A stretch of 55,226 nt of DNA from 0-14-3-00-41-53 sp041500225 (GTDB lineage: Bacteria; Nitrospirota; Thermodesulfovibrionia; Thermodesulfovibrionales; SM23-35): positions 1-55,226 of the forward strand of contig JBGQLV010000010.1 of NCBI GenBank assembly GCA_041500225.1, read 5' to 3'. This document shows positions 25,239 to 33,824 of the stretch, one piece after another (position 1 is the stretch's first letter; each line of letters opens with the position of its first letter). The notes below the pieces were generated by a model. It was not told the DNA's origin and searched no databases. It saw only the letters and a list, made by a program, of their open reading frames with translations. Made by a program: the position numbers and the translations under genes.

Positions 25239-26762
25239 ATGGCAATTAAGGTAGAAGAGATTAAGACAGAAGAAATAAGTGAACTTCTAAAGAAGCAGAT
25301 AACAGACTTTGAGAAAAAGGTAGATGTCAGCGAGATTGGCAGTGTCACGTATGTCGGCGATGGTGTTGCAAAGGTTTATGGCCTTGATAATTGTATGAAT
25401 CTGGAGATGCTCGAGTTTCCAAACGGTGTCTTTGGTATGGCGCTGAACCTTGAGGAAGATTTAGTAGGCGCTATTCTATTTGGTGAAGATAAACTTGTCA
25501 AGGAAGGGGATATCGTAAAGCGTACAGGCAGGGTTATGGAGACACCAGTTGGTGAGGCAATGGTAGGAAGGGTAGTGAATGCAATAGGACAGCCAATAGA
25601 CGGGAAGGGCCCCATAGCTACTAAAGAAACGAGAAAGGTAGAGGTTATAGCGCCTGGTATCATCAGAAGACAGCCCGTCAACCAGCCCCTGCAGACAGGT
25701 ATTAAGGCGATAGACTCTATGATTCCCATTGGAAGGGGACAGAGGGAGCTTGTCATAGGTGACCGGCAGATAGGAAAGACAGCTATCCTGGTCGACACGA
25801 TAATTAATCAAAAAGGTGGAGATGTTATCTGCATCTATGTGGCAATTGGTCAGAGAAGACCGGCTGTTGTTAATACGGTTCAGAAACTTGAAGAAATGGG
25901 TGCAATGGCACACACAATCGTTGTTGTAGCAACAGCGAGTGAGCCTGCACCTTTGCAATATATAGCCCCTTATGTTGGGTGTGCTATGGGTGAGTATTTC
26001 AGGGACACAGGTAGACATGCCTTTATTGGCTATGACGACCTTACCAAACAGGCACAGGCATACAGGCAGCTTTCCCTGATCCTGAGACGTCCTCCTTCAC
26101 GTGAGGCATATCCCGGTGACGTTTTCTACCTCCATTCAAGGCTTCTCGAAAGAGCGGCAAAAATGAGTGACGCAATGGGCGCCGGTTCACTTACTGCAAT
26201 TCCGGTAATAGAGACACAGGCCGGTGACGTCTCTGGATATATACCCACAAACGTTATCTCAATTACCGATGGTCAGATATATCTTGAACCGGAACTCTTT
26301 TATAGCGGTGTAAGACCGGCTGTTAATGCAGGTCTCTCTGTCAGCCGTGTTGGAGGCGCAGCACAGATAAAGGCTATGAAACAGATTGCTGGAATGCTCA
26401 GGCTCGACCTTGCACAATACAGGGAGCTCGCTGCATTTGCACAATTCGCTTCTGATCTCGACAAGGCGACCCGTGCCCAGATTGAAAGGGGCAGAAGGAT
26501 GATTGAACTCCTGAAGCAGGATCAGTATGTGCCAATGCCTGTTGATGATCAGATAATGGTTATCTTTGCAGGAACCCAGGGCTTTCTCGACGACCTGCCT
26601 GTTGAGGCAGTTAAATCCTTTGAGGATGGGTTCCTTAGATATATAAGGGCAGAAAAGCAGGATCTAAAGAAGCAGATAATGGAAAAGAAGGTATTAGATG
26701 ATGACCTTAGAGCCAAGATTACAGAGGCAGTCACAGCATTCAAAAAGTCTTTTCAGGCATAA
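25239..26762 (+). CDS. atpA: ATP synthase F1 subunit alpha
   Basis: A 507-residue regulatory nucleotide-binding subunit. Walker A is GDRQIGKTA and the arginine-finger/signature region reads AINVGLSVSRVGG-like (here VNAGLSVSRVGGAAQ). The usual GDRQTGKT has Ile instead of Thr at the fifth position, a tolerated variant. Four bases separate it from atpH. Confidence 0.97.
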   Translation: MAIKVEEIKTEEISELLKKQITDFEKKVDVSEIGSVTYVGDGVAKVYGLDNCMNLEMLEFPNGVFGMALNLEEDLVGAILFGEDKLVKEGDIVKRTGRVMETPVGEAMVGRVVNAIGQPIDGKGPIATKETRKVEVIAPGIIRRQPVNQPLQTGIKAIDSMIPIGRGQRELVIGDRQIGKTAILVDTIINQKGGDVICIYVAIGQRRPAVVNTVQKLEEMGAMAHTIVVVATASEPAPLQYIAPYVGCAMGEYFRDTGRHAFIGYDDLTKQAQAYRQLSLILRRPPSREAYPGDVFYLHSRLLERAAKMSDAMGAGSLTAIPVIETQAGDVSGYIPTNVISITDGQIYLEPELFYSGVRPAVNAGLSVSRVGGAAQIKAMKQIAGMLRLDLAQYRELAAFAQFASDLDKATRAQIERGRRMIELLKQDQYVPMPVDDQIMVIFAGTQGFLDDLPVEAVKSFEDGFLRYIRAEKQDLKKQIMEKKVLDDDLRAKITEAVTAFKKSFQA

Positions 26763-26785
26763 TAAGCAGGGATAGGAGAAGATAG

Positions 26786-27664
26786 ATGCCAACTTTAAGG
26801 GATATAAGAAAAAGATTAAAGGCGATACAGAATACAAAAAAGATTACCGCTGCCATGAAGATGGTGGCTGCTGCAAAATTAAGGAAGGTTCAGGACAGGA
26901 TGTTGAATTTCAGGCCTTATGCTATAAAAATGGACTCTGTCCTGTCTGACCTTGCTAAGGTTGCGGAGAGGGAAATTCACCCACTCCTTGCTTTGAGACC
27001 AAGGAAAACTGTAGAGGTTATTGTTATCACTTCTGATAGAGGTCTTTGCGGAGCCTTTAATACAAATATTCTGAGAGCTTCAGCCAATTACATAAATGGT
27101 CTGAAAAAAGAAGGCCTTGAAATAAGCCTTGGCACGGTTGGCAGAAAGGCACGTGATTACTTTCGCAGGAGAAATGTACCAATAAGAAAATCGTGGACCG
27201 GCCTCTCTGGAAAATTAAACTATTCAGATGCCCAGGAGATTGCAAATGACCTTATAGAGAATTATAAAAATGAAACTACAGATGAGGTTATTATAATATA
27301 TAATGAATTTAAGTCACTCATTCTCCAGAAGGTTTCTATTATGAAGCTTTTCCCGATTGGTTCAATAGAACCAGAAGAGGGCCAGGCTAAAGAGCCCCTT
27401 ATTAGTGGTGATTTCCTGTATGAACCTTCAAAAGAAGCGATATTCGAAACACTATTACCAAAACATATTGAGATACAGATTTATAGGGGTTTGCTTGAAT
27501 CACAGGCTGCTGAAGAGGCTGCAAGGATGACTGCTATGGAGAATGCAACGAAAAACTGCGGAGAACTTATAGAGAAAGTCACACTACTGGCTAATAAGGT
27601 ACGACAGGCAGGTATCACAAAAGAGCTGATGGATATTGTCGGTGGTGTTGAGGCACTGAAATGA
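26786..27664 (+). CDS. atpG: ATP synthase F1 subunit gamma
   Basis: A 292-residue central-stalk rotor subunit. N-terminal IRKRLKAIQNTKKITAAMKM and C-terminal ARMTAMENATKNCGELIEK are the conserved coiled-coil ends; TSDRGLCGAFNTN is in the middle. Normal length and place between alpha and beta. Confidence 0.97.
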   Translation: MPTLRDIRKRLKAIQNTKKITAAMKMVAAAKLRKVQDRMLNFRPYAIKMDSVLSDLAKVAEREIHPLLALRPRKTVEVIVITSDRGLCGAFNTNILRASANYINGLKKEGLEISLGTVGRKARDYFRRRNVPIRKSWTGLSGKLNYSDAQEIANDLIENYKNETTDEVIIIYNEFKSLILQKVSIMKLFPIGSIEPEEGQAKEPLISGDFLYEPSKEAIFETLLPKHIEIQIYRGLLESQAAEEAARMTAMENATKNCGELIEKVTLLANKVRQAGITKELMDIVGGVEALK

Positions 27665-27739
27665 CAATCCGTCGCTGTGTTCATTATCCATGGCACGAAT
27701 CACAAATAGAAGATATGAAATATTAAGGGGGTATAGATT

Positions 27740-29161
27740 ATGAATGTAGGAAAAATATCACAGGTAATAGGTGCGGTGGTAGACCTGGAATTTGAAAAAC
27801 AATTACCAAGAATCCGCGACGCTATAAAGATAGACGAATCAGGTGACCCATCAAAAGGCGTACCTGAGATTCATATCACCTTAGAGGTTGCTATTCATCT
27901 TGGTGAGAATAAGGTAAGGACTATTGCTATGGGAGCAACAGATGGTCTTGTAAGGGGTATGAAAGCCGTTGATACAGGTCAGCCAATAACTGTGCCTGTC
28001 GGCAAGGATGCATTAGGAAGGCTAATAAATGTCATAGGTGAGCCTATTGATGAGCTGGGGCCCGTAGAGGCAAAAGAAAGATGGCCCATACACAGACTCG
28101 CACCTGAGTTTGTTGAGCAGGTAGCTACTACTCAGGTATTCGAAACAGGTGTTAAGGTCTTTGACCTTCTTGTGCCGTTTGTCAGGGGTGGTAAGATGGG
28201 GATGTTTGGAGGCGCAGGAGTTGGTAAGACTGTTATTATAATGGAAATGATACATAACATCGCTATGGTTCACGGCGGTGTGTCAGTGTTTGCAGGTGTC
28301 GGTGAGAGGACAAGAGAAGGCAATGACCTTTATCTTGAGATGAAGCATTCAGGTGTTTTACCAAAGGCAGCCCTTATCTATGGCCAGATGAATGAGCCTC
28401 CCGGAGCAAGGGCAAATGTTGGTCTAAGCGCCCTTACAGTAGCAGAATACTTCAGGGATCAGGGACAGGACGTTCTCTTATTCATTGATAATATCTTTAG
28501 ATATACACTCGCCTGGGCTGAGGTTTCGGCACTCCTCGGAAGGATGCCTTCTGCTGTCGGTTATCAGCCCACACTCGGAACTGATATGGGTGCACTTCAG
28601 GAGAGAATTACTACCACAAAGAAGGGTGCTATTACATCCATGCAGGCTATATATGTCCCTGCAGATGACCTCACTGACCCAGCTGTTGCAACAGCATTTA
28701 CACACCTGGATGGAACTGTTGTTCTTTCAAGACAGATCGTAGAGCTTGGTATTTATCCTGGTGTTGACCCTCTGGATTCCACATCGAGGATACTCGACCC
28801 AAAGGTTCTTGGAGAAGAACACTATGCTGTGGCGAGAAGTGTTCAGGTTGTATTACAGAGATATAAAGAGCTTCAGGATATCATTGCTATCCTTGGTATA
28901 GAGGAACTCTCAGAGGATGATAAGCTCATAGTTGCGAGGGCAAGAAAGCTCCAGAGATTTCTGAGCCAGCCTTTCCATGTTGCTGAGACATTTACAGGGA
29001 CTCCTGGGAAGTATGTCAAGACTGCAGATACTATAAAAGGCTTCAAGGCAATAGCAGAAGGAAAATATGATGATATGCCTGAACAGGCATTCTATATGGT
29101 TGGGCCAATAGAGGAGGTTGAAGAGAAGGGTAAGAAGCTCGGCTGGAGCAGACAGATATAG
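27740..29161 (+). CDS. atpD: ATP synthase F1 subunit beta
   Basis: A 473-residue catalytic subunit with Walker A GGAGVGKT, the catalytic glutamate in GERTREGND, and Walker B LLFIDNIFRY. Note IDNIFRYT followed by LAWAE, where many bacteria have TQAGSE; this is a common variant. It starts after an AGGGGG ribosome binding site. Confidence 0.98.
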   Translation: MNVGKISQVIGAVVDLEFEKQLPRIRDAIKIDESGDPSKGVPEIHITLEVAIHLGENKVRTIAMGATDGLVRGMKAVDTGQPITVPVGKDALGRLINVIGEPIDELGPVEAKERWPIHRLAPEFVEQVATTQVFETGVKVFDLLVPFVRGGKMGMFGGAGVGKTVIIMEMIHNIAMVHGGVSVFAGVGERTREGNDLYLEMKHSGVLPKAALIYGQMNEPPGARANVGLSALTVAEYFRDQGQDVLLFIDNIFRYTLAWAEVSALLGRMPSAVGYQPTLGTDMGALQERITTTKKGAITSMQAIYVPADDLTDPAVATAFTHLDGTVVLSRQIVELGIYPGVDPLDSTSRILDPKVLGEEHYAVARSVQVVLQRYKELQDIIAILGIEELSEDDKLIVARARKLQRFLSQPFHVAETFTGTPGKYVKTADTIKGFKAIAEGKYDDMPEQAFYMVGPIEEVEEKGKKLGWSRQI

Positions 29162-29183
29162 AACCGAAGGGAGAAAAGATAAA

Positions 29184-29588
29184 GTGGAGAATAAGCTAAT
29201 ACTTGAAATCGTAACCCCTCATGGCCTTGTGTTAAGCGAAGAGGTTGACGAAGTAGTATGTACTGGAAGCGAAGGTGAGTTTGGTGTACTTCCAGGTCAT
29301 GTGCCTTTTTTTACAACCCTTAAAATAGGGATGCTCGCTTATAAAAAAGGAACTGCAACGAAATATGTCTTTGTAAACTGGGGCTATTCTGAGGTCGGGC
29401 CGGATAAAGTTCTGGTACTCGCTGACAGTGCAGAAAAATCTGATGAGATAGATGTTGAAAGGGCAAAAACTGCAATGAAGAGGGCAGAAGAAAGACTCAA
29501 AAAAGCAGAAGAGATAGATTTTGCAAGAGCAACATCATCCCTTGAAAGATCAGTCACAAGAGTACAGGTAGCAGAAAAAAGATCTTAG
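29184..29588 (+). CDS. atpC: ATP synthase F1 subunit epsilon
   Basis: A 134-residue rotor subunit. I chose the GTG at 29184 after AAGGGAG because the conserved protein begins ENKLILEIVTPHG; a reading from an ATG at 29118 would overlap atpD by 44 bp and adds 22 unrelated residues. Visible are GSEGEFGVLPGHVPFFT and a C-terminal helical hairpin rich in basic and glutamate residues. It closes the operon, followed by a strong terminator. Confidence 0.93.
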   Translation: MENKLILEIVTPHGLVLSEEVDEVVCTGSEGEFGVLPGHVPFFTTLKIGMLAYKKGTATKYVFVNWGYSEVGPDKVLVLADSAEKSDEIDVERAKTAMKRAEERLKKAEEIDFARATSSLERSVTRVQVAEKRS

Positions 29589-29616
29589 GATATTTTTAAA
29601 GTTTAAAGGTATCTCA

Positions 29617-29652
29617 CAAAAAGGCCATGCGAAAATGCATGGCCTTTTTATT
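29617..29652 (+). terminator. Terminator of the ATP synthase operon
   Basis: Stem AAAAAGGCCATGC with complementary GCATGGCCTTTTT, loop GAAAAT, followed by further T residues. The A-tract/T-tract symmetry would let it work in both directions. Confidence 0.93.
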
Positions 29653-29730
29653 TAGACTTATCAAATTGATAATTAATCATTAATTATGTTATAAAAATGG
29701 TGTATTATTAATTAAGGAGAACCCTGATAC

Positions 29731-31197
29731 ATGCAAAAAGAGAATGTCCTTATAATTGATGATGAGGAATTCATACTGCAACTTTCCAGAGATATATTGA
29801 TAAAGAGTCACTATAATGTAAAGACCGCCTCGGACGGAAAAGAAGGGATAAACCTCCTTGAAAGTGATAAGTTTGACCTAATATTGACAGATATAAAGAT
29901 GCCTAATATCAACGGCCTGGATGTTATCAGGCATGTAAGGGTGACTAATAAAGAGATACCGATTATTGTTATCACAGGACATGGTACGCTTGATATTGCT
30001 ATAGATTCTTTGAGATTAGGGGCTCAGGGGTTTATCTTGAAGCCTTTTACCCCGGCGGAGCTCAGGAATGCTGTTTCTGAGGCATTAGAAAAAACAAGAT
30101 TGCTTAGTGAAAATATAAGGATGCGTACACTGATGCCGCTTTTTGAGGTTAGTAAAGAGATAATAGGCGAGGTCGACCCTAAAAAACTGCTTAAGTTAAT
30201 AGTGGACACTGCTGTTAAAGAGACGCGGGCAGATAAAGTATGTCTTGCATTAATAGATGAGGCTACAGGTAAGTTGAATGTGAAGGAATTTCATGGGTGG
30301 TCACCTAATTTTCTGAAAGATTTTGAAAATATATATAGTGAGAACATAGCAAGTCTTATTTTTAAAGATAAAAAGCCTTTCCTTATTACTCCTGGGGCTA
30401 ATCTACCTCGTGAATTTGAGAAGGTGAGAGAGATTGAGGGTGTATCTTCTGGTGTTTATGTACCACTAACAATCAGGGGTAATATTATCGGTCTCCTCTG
30501 CATAAGCAGAACAGGTACTGAACGCCCATTTACCCCATCCGAAGTCGAACTTGTTTCAGTCCTGAGCGGCCAGGCTGCCGCTGCAATAGAGAATGCGCGT
30601 CTCTATGAAAAGCTTGAACAGTCTTATCTTTCTGTGATGGTTGCCCTATCATGCGTAGTTGAGGCAAGGGATTTGTATACAGACAAGCATATGAAAGATA
30701 TTGCAGAATACTCTGTTGAGATTGCGAACAAATTAGGGCTTTCTGATAATGATATTGAAAACATCAGAAAAGCAGCCCTTTTGCATGATATAGGGAAGAT
30801 ATCTGTGCCTGACCATATTCTCATGAAGCCGGGTAAACTTTCTGAAGAGGAAATGGTGGTTATTAAAAAACATCCTGCAAACGGCGCCAAGATAATCGAG
30901 CCGGTTGAACCACTGAAACATGCGACAAAGATAATAAAGCACCACCAGGAGTGTTACAACGGCACAGGTTATCCTGAAGGTCTTCGAGGGAAAGACATTC
31001 CCCTTGGTGCAAGGATAATAGCCGTAGCAGATGCGTTCGGCGCAATGACAACTAACAGGCCATATAGGAAAGCGCTATCCATAGGCGATGCTGTAAAAGA
31101 ATTGAAAAAATGTGCTGGGACACAATTCGACCCCCATCTTGTGGAGATATTTATCTCTATCCTTGAGGAAAAAGGCATCCTGAATGAACGTCTTTAA
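29731..31197 (+). CDS. Response regulator: receiver, GAF and HD-GYP domains
   Basis: A 488-residue signalling protein. The receiver (1-120) has the acidic pair in LIIDDEEF, the phosphoacceptor aspartate in LILTDIKMP (residue 54) and the lysine in LKPFTP. A GAF-type domain spans about 145-295. The HD-GYP domain (about 300-480) has HDIGKISVPD, KHHQECYNGTGYP and LRGKDIPLGARI, all needed for cyclic di-GMP hydrolysis. It would lower c-di-GMP on phosphorylation by an unlinked kinase. AAGGAG precedes the start; it lies 17 bp before the methyltransferase gene. Confidence 0.93.
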   Translation: MQKENVLIIDDEEFILQLSRDILIKSHYNVKTASDGKEGINLLESDKFDLILTDIKMPNINGLDVIRHVRVTNKEIPIIVITGHGTLDIAIDSLRLGAQGFILKPFTPAELRNAVSEALEKTRLLSENIRMRTLMPLFEVSKEIIGEVDPKKLLKLIVDTAVKETRADKVCLALIDEATGKLNVKEFHGWSPNFLKDFENIYSENIASLIFKDKKPFLITPGANLPREFEKVREIEGVSSGVYVPLTIRGNIIGLLCISRTGTERPFTPSEVELVSVLSGQAAAAIENARLYEKLEQSYLSVMVALSCVVEARDLYTDKHMKDIAEYSVEIANKLGLSDNDIENIRKAALLHDIGKISVPDHILMKPGKLSEEEMVVIKKHPANGAKIIEPVEPLKHATKIIKHHQECYNGTGYPEGLRGKDIPLGARIIAVADAFGAMTTNRPYRKALSIGDAVKELKKCAGTQFDPHLVEIFISILEEKGILNERL

Positions 31198-31214
31198 ACA
31201 TCCCTTGGACTGGT

Positions 31215-31949
31215 ATGGATGCCACGCTTGACAGCATCCGGGATATAAGATTATACCAGCCAAGAATAGGATACCGTTTTTCTGTAGATTCCCTGCTGCT
31301 TTATGATTTTGTGAATCTCAAAAGGGTGAATAGTGCTGCTGACCTCGGTGCTGGATCAGGTATTGTCGGAATCTTACTTGCAAAGAAATATCCTGATGCA
31401 AATATTACCCTATTTGAGCTTCAGGACAGCCTTGTCAGATTAGCAGAAGAAAATGTTGTCCAGAACTGTCTTGAAGACAGGATTAAGGTAATAAGATGTG
31501 ATTTGAGAACACTTCCCGCTTTATCTTTTGAGCCTCATGATTATGACCTTGTTGTATCGAACCCGCCTTTCAGGAGGCTTAAGAGTGGTCTTTTAAATGT
31601 TGAGGAAGAAAAAGCCATTGCAAGACATGAGGTTAAGCTAAGCCTCCATGAACTAATCGATGCGGCATCATATCTTCTAAGGGTAAAAGGCAGGTTCTGC
31701 ATAATTTATCACCCGTATAGACTTTTAGAACTTATGGATATCTTAAAAGAGAGAGATCTCGAACCAAAAAGATTGAGATTTGTTCATTCAAATATGTCAT
31801 CGGAGGCAAAGATGATTTTGCTGGAGGCCATTAAAAAAGGGAAAGGAGGCATTAAGGTTGATAAGCCACTTTATATCTATAAACAGGACGGCAGCTATAC
31901 AGATGAGTTAAAAGGAATATACAACCCAGAATCTAAAGTAAAGATATAA
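31215..31949 (+). CDS. SAM-dependent methyltransferase, TrmN6-like
   Basis: A 244-residue class I methyltransferase. The SAM loop is ADLGAGSGIVGILLA and the catalytic NPPF motif is in VVSNPPFRRL, indicating methylation of an exocyclic amine in nucleic acid; the IRLYQPRIGYRFSVDSLLL beginning is that of the TrmN6/YfiC group that modifies tRNA(Val) A37. Probable co-transcription with the HD-GYP gene 17 bp upstream. Confidence 0.85.
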   Translation: MDATLDSIRDIRLYQPRIGYRFSVDSLLLYDFVNLKRVNSAADLGAGSGIVGILLAKKYPDANITLFELQDSLVRLAEENVVQNCLEDRIKVIRCDLRTLPALSFEPHDYDLVVSNPPFRRLKSGLLNVEEEKAIARHEVKLSLHELIDAASYLLRVKGRFCIIYHPYRLLELMDILKERDLEPKRLRFVHSNMSSEAKMILLEAIKKGKGGIKVDKPLYIYKQDGSYTDELKGIYNPESKVKI

Positions 31950-31989
31950 GGTAAGCTTTCAGTAAAGGGTGGAGTTTAGCTGTCATGGA

Positions 31990-32053
31990 TTCGACAAGCT
32001 CAGGGTAACAGTACACGACACCATTGTGGGTTTGTCATGGTGAGCTTGTCGAA
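31990..32053. repeat. Inverted repeat of the dispersed GACAAGCTCA family
   Basis: TTCGACAAGCTCAGGGTAAC (with following A) at 31990-32010 faces an inverted copy at 32033-32053. Copies with the same GACAAG/CTTGTC core occur at 49597-49698 and, with CTGAAACAAGTTCAG, at 49786-49866. It fills most of the 231-bp gap before the cytochrome gene; TATAAT at 32146-32151 is the likely -10 for that gene. Confidence 0.65.
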
Positions 32054-32180
32054 GGGTGCGCCGCCATGCTTCACTGAATGATTACGATATAAGTTGTTTA
32101 TTAATTGATTTAGATAATTTATATGACTATATAATAGCTTTTGTGTATAATAACCAAAAGTTCTAAAAAGGAGGAGACGT

Positions 32181-32759
32181 ATGGTTATATCCAGGTTTTT
32201 CGGTATCTTAATTCTTTTGCTTGCCGTGCCTGCAATTACATTTGCAGCAGGTGGGCATGATGGTCTCAACTGTACTGGTTGCCACGGCATTCATAATGCA
32301 AAAGGGGAGCTTATATTTGCTGTTGAGCCAAATAAGAAGGCAATCAGCCCGTGGACAAAACAGACTTTTTCAGGAACAACTGCCCTCTGTCTTGGCTGCC
32401 ATGAAAACATAGAAAAAGGCGGGCTTGGGATACTGGCAGTTTCAGCTTCTCACAGCCATCCATATGGCGTTACACCAAAACCAAAGGTTGCTACTGTACC
32501 AGCAGTCTTTATAAGAGATGGAAAGTTAGAGTGTGTAGGCTGCCATGATCCTCATCCCTCACTCCCATATTATAAGTATCTGAGGGTTGACACAGCAAAG
32601 GGTGCAAAGATGCAGGACTTCTGTGCAATGTGCCATCCGTCAAAGGCAGACCCCAAGGTTCTGAAGGATATGAAGATATTCGATAGCATGGATGAAAGAA
32701 AATATACTCCAGTGACCCACCCAGAACCACAGGCTCCAGCAGCACCTAAGAAAAAATAA
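32181..32759 (+). CDS. Tetraheme cytochrome c family protein
   Basis: A 192-residue exported protein. After a signal peptide (ISRFFGILILLLAVPAITFA) there are four CxxCH heme sites: CTGCH, CLGCH, CVGCH and CAMCH. Extra histidines (NAKG, SHSHPYG, DPHPSLP) can serve as distal ligands. The arrangement resembles doubled-CXXCH domain proteins that shuttle electrons in the periplasm. The C-terminus is proline/alanine rich. The redox partner is unknown. A strong terminator follows. Confidence 0.88.
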   Translation: MVISRFFGILILLLAVPAITFAAGGHDGLNCTGCHGIHNAKGELIFAVEPNKKAISPWTKQTFSGTTALCLGCHENIEKGGLGILAVSASHSHPYGVTPKPKVATVPAVFIRDGKLECVGCHDPHPSLPYYKYLRVDTAKGAKMQDFCAMCHPSKADPKVLKDMKIFDSMDERKYTPVTHPEPQAPAAPKKK

Positions 32760-32775
32760 GGTAAGTGATGACTAA

Positions 32776-32806
32776 AAGGAAGAGGCTCGTATCGAGCCTC
32801 TTCCTT
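32776..32806 (+). terminator. Terminator after the cytochrome gene
   Basis: A perfect 14-bp stem AAGGAAGAGGCTCG-TAT-CGAGCCTCTTCCTT, 17 bp after the stop. It lacks a long T run, but the stem is very stable. Confidence 0.8.
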
Positions 32807-32830
32807 AGATTGGACTAATCTTAAATATTT

Positions 32831-33715
32831 GTGGAGCTACTGAAGGATTTCCTTTCATATCTATCAGTGGAGAAAGGGCTCTCAAAAAATACTGTAGAGT
32901 CCTATCTCCTTGACCTCAGGAAATTTCAGGATTTTCTATCATCGAAGAATAAAGAATTTGTTTCGTTTTTAAGAGTTGATATAATTGATTTTATTGAAAG
33001 CCTCAGGGGTGAAGGTTATTCCATATCGAGTATATGCAGGTTTATATCTTCAATCAGGGGTTTATGTAAATACCTCATTATCGAGAATGTTATAAAGGAT
33101 GACCCATCAGAAAACCTTCAAACACCAAAGAGATGGGAAAGACTTCCCAAATCACTCAGCATTTCTGAGGTTAGATCCTTCCTCGAAGTAAACTCGTCGC
33201 CGAAGCCGTCCGGGCCAATCACAATAAGAGACTATGTAATGTTTGAACTGCTGTATTCTTCAGGATTGCGTGTCACTGAACTGGTATCCCTTAAACTCGA
33301 AGATATTAATTTAGAGGCAGGGTTTTTACGGGTCTTAGGAAAGGGGTCAAAAGAACGGGTTGTGCCTGTAAATATTAGGGCAATGGAAAGGATAAAAAAA
33401 TATATAATCCAGCAAAGGCCGGAGATTCTGAAGAAGAAGCGGTCTTCTTATCTTTTTGTTACAAGGAGGGGAGGGCCGATGACAAGACAGCGTTTCTGGC
33501 AAATTATAAAGACCTTGGGCAGGAGACTCGGAATTGAGGTTTCACCACATACAATGAGACACTCCTTTGCAACACATCTGCTTGAAGGCGGGGCTGACCT
33601 CCGATCATTACAGAAGATGCTCGGCCACTCTGACATATCAACAACCCAGATTTATACAAAGGTAACAACCGAGAGGTTAAAAAAAGTTTTTACAAAACAC
33701 CATCCAAGGGCCTAA
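32831..33715 (+). CDS. xerD: Site-specific tyrosine recombinase XerD-like
   Basis: A 294-residue recombinase starting at GTG. The N-terminal SAM-like domain reads LKDFLSYLSVEKGLSKNTVE; the catalytic set is SSGLRVTEL (Arg), KGSKERVVP (Lys), HTMRHSFATHLLEGGADL (His-Arg) and LGHSDISTTQIYTKV (His and nucleophilic Tyr). The HSDISTTQIYT form fits XerD rather than XerC. It would resolve chromosome dimers. No ribosome binding site is evident. Confidence 0.9.
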   Translation: MELLKDFLSYLSVEKGLSKNTVESYLLDLRKFQDFLSSKNKEFVSFLRVDIIDFIESLRGEGYSISSICRFISSIRGLCKYLIIENVIKDDPSENLQTPKRWERLPKSLSISEVRSFLEVNSSPKPSGPITIRDYVMFELLYSSGLRVTELVSLKLEDINLEAGFLRVLGKGSKERVVPVNIRAMERIKKYIIQQRPEILKKKRSSYLFVTRRGGPMTRQRFWQIIKTLGRRLGIEVSPHTMRHSFATHLLEGGADLRSLQKMLGHSDISTTQIYTKVTTERLKKVFTKHHPRA

Positions 33716-33725
33716 AAAATTTATT

Positions 33726-33806
33726 AGTTTATTTAGTTAATTTGGTTTCTAAAGTTAGGTTGCAACTAACCAGAAAAATGTGTAAACTGTGTAAACTAAA
33801 TAAACT
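33726..33806. repeat. Perfect 13-bp inverted repeat around a smaller palindrome
   Basis: AGTTTATTTAGTT (33726-33738) and AACTAAATAAACT (33794-33806) are perfect inverted copies; GTTAGGTTGCAACTAAC sits between. The right side also has GTAAACT repeated. It lies 18 bp before the Lon-like gene's start and could be an operator or a terminator-type cruciform. Confidence 0.5.
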
Positions 33807-33824
33807 CTGCTGCGGAGGTAACAA

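Noticed and set aside
25239..26762. Damaged Walker A in the alpha subunit (Ile for Thr)
   Set aside because: The lysine and following threonine of GKT are intact, and this position varies in functional alpha subunits.
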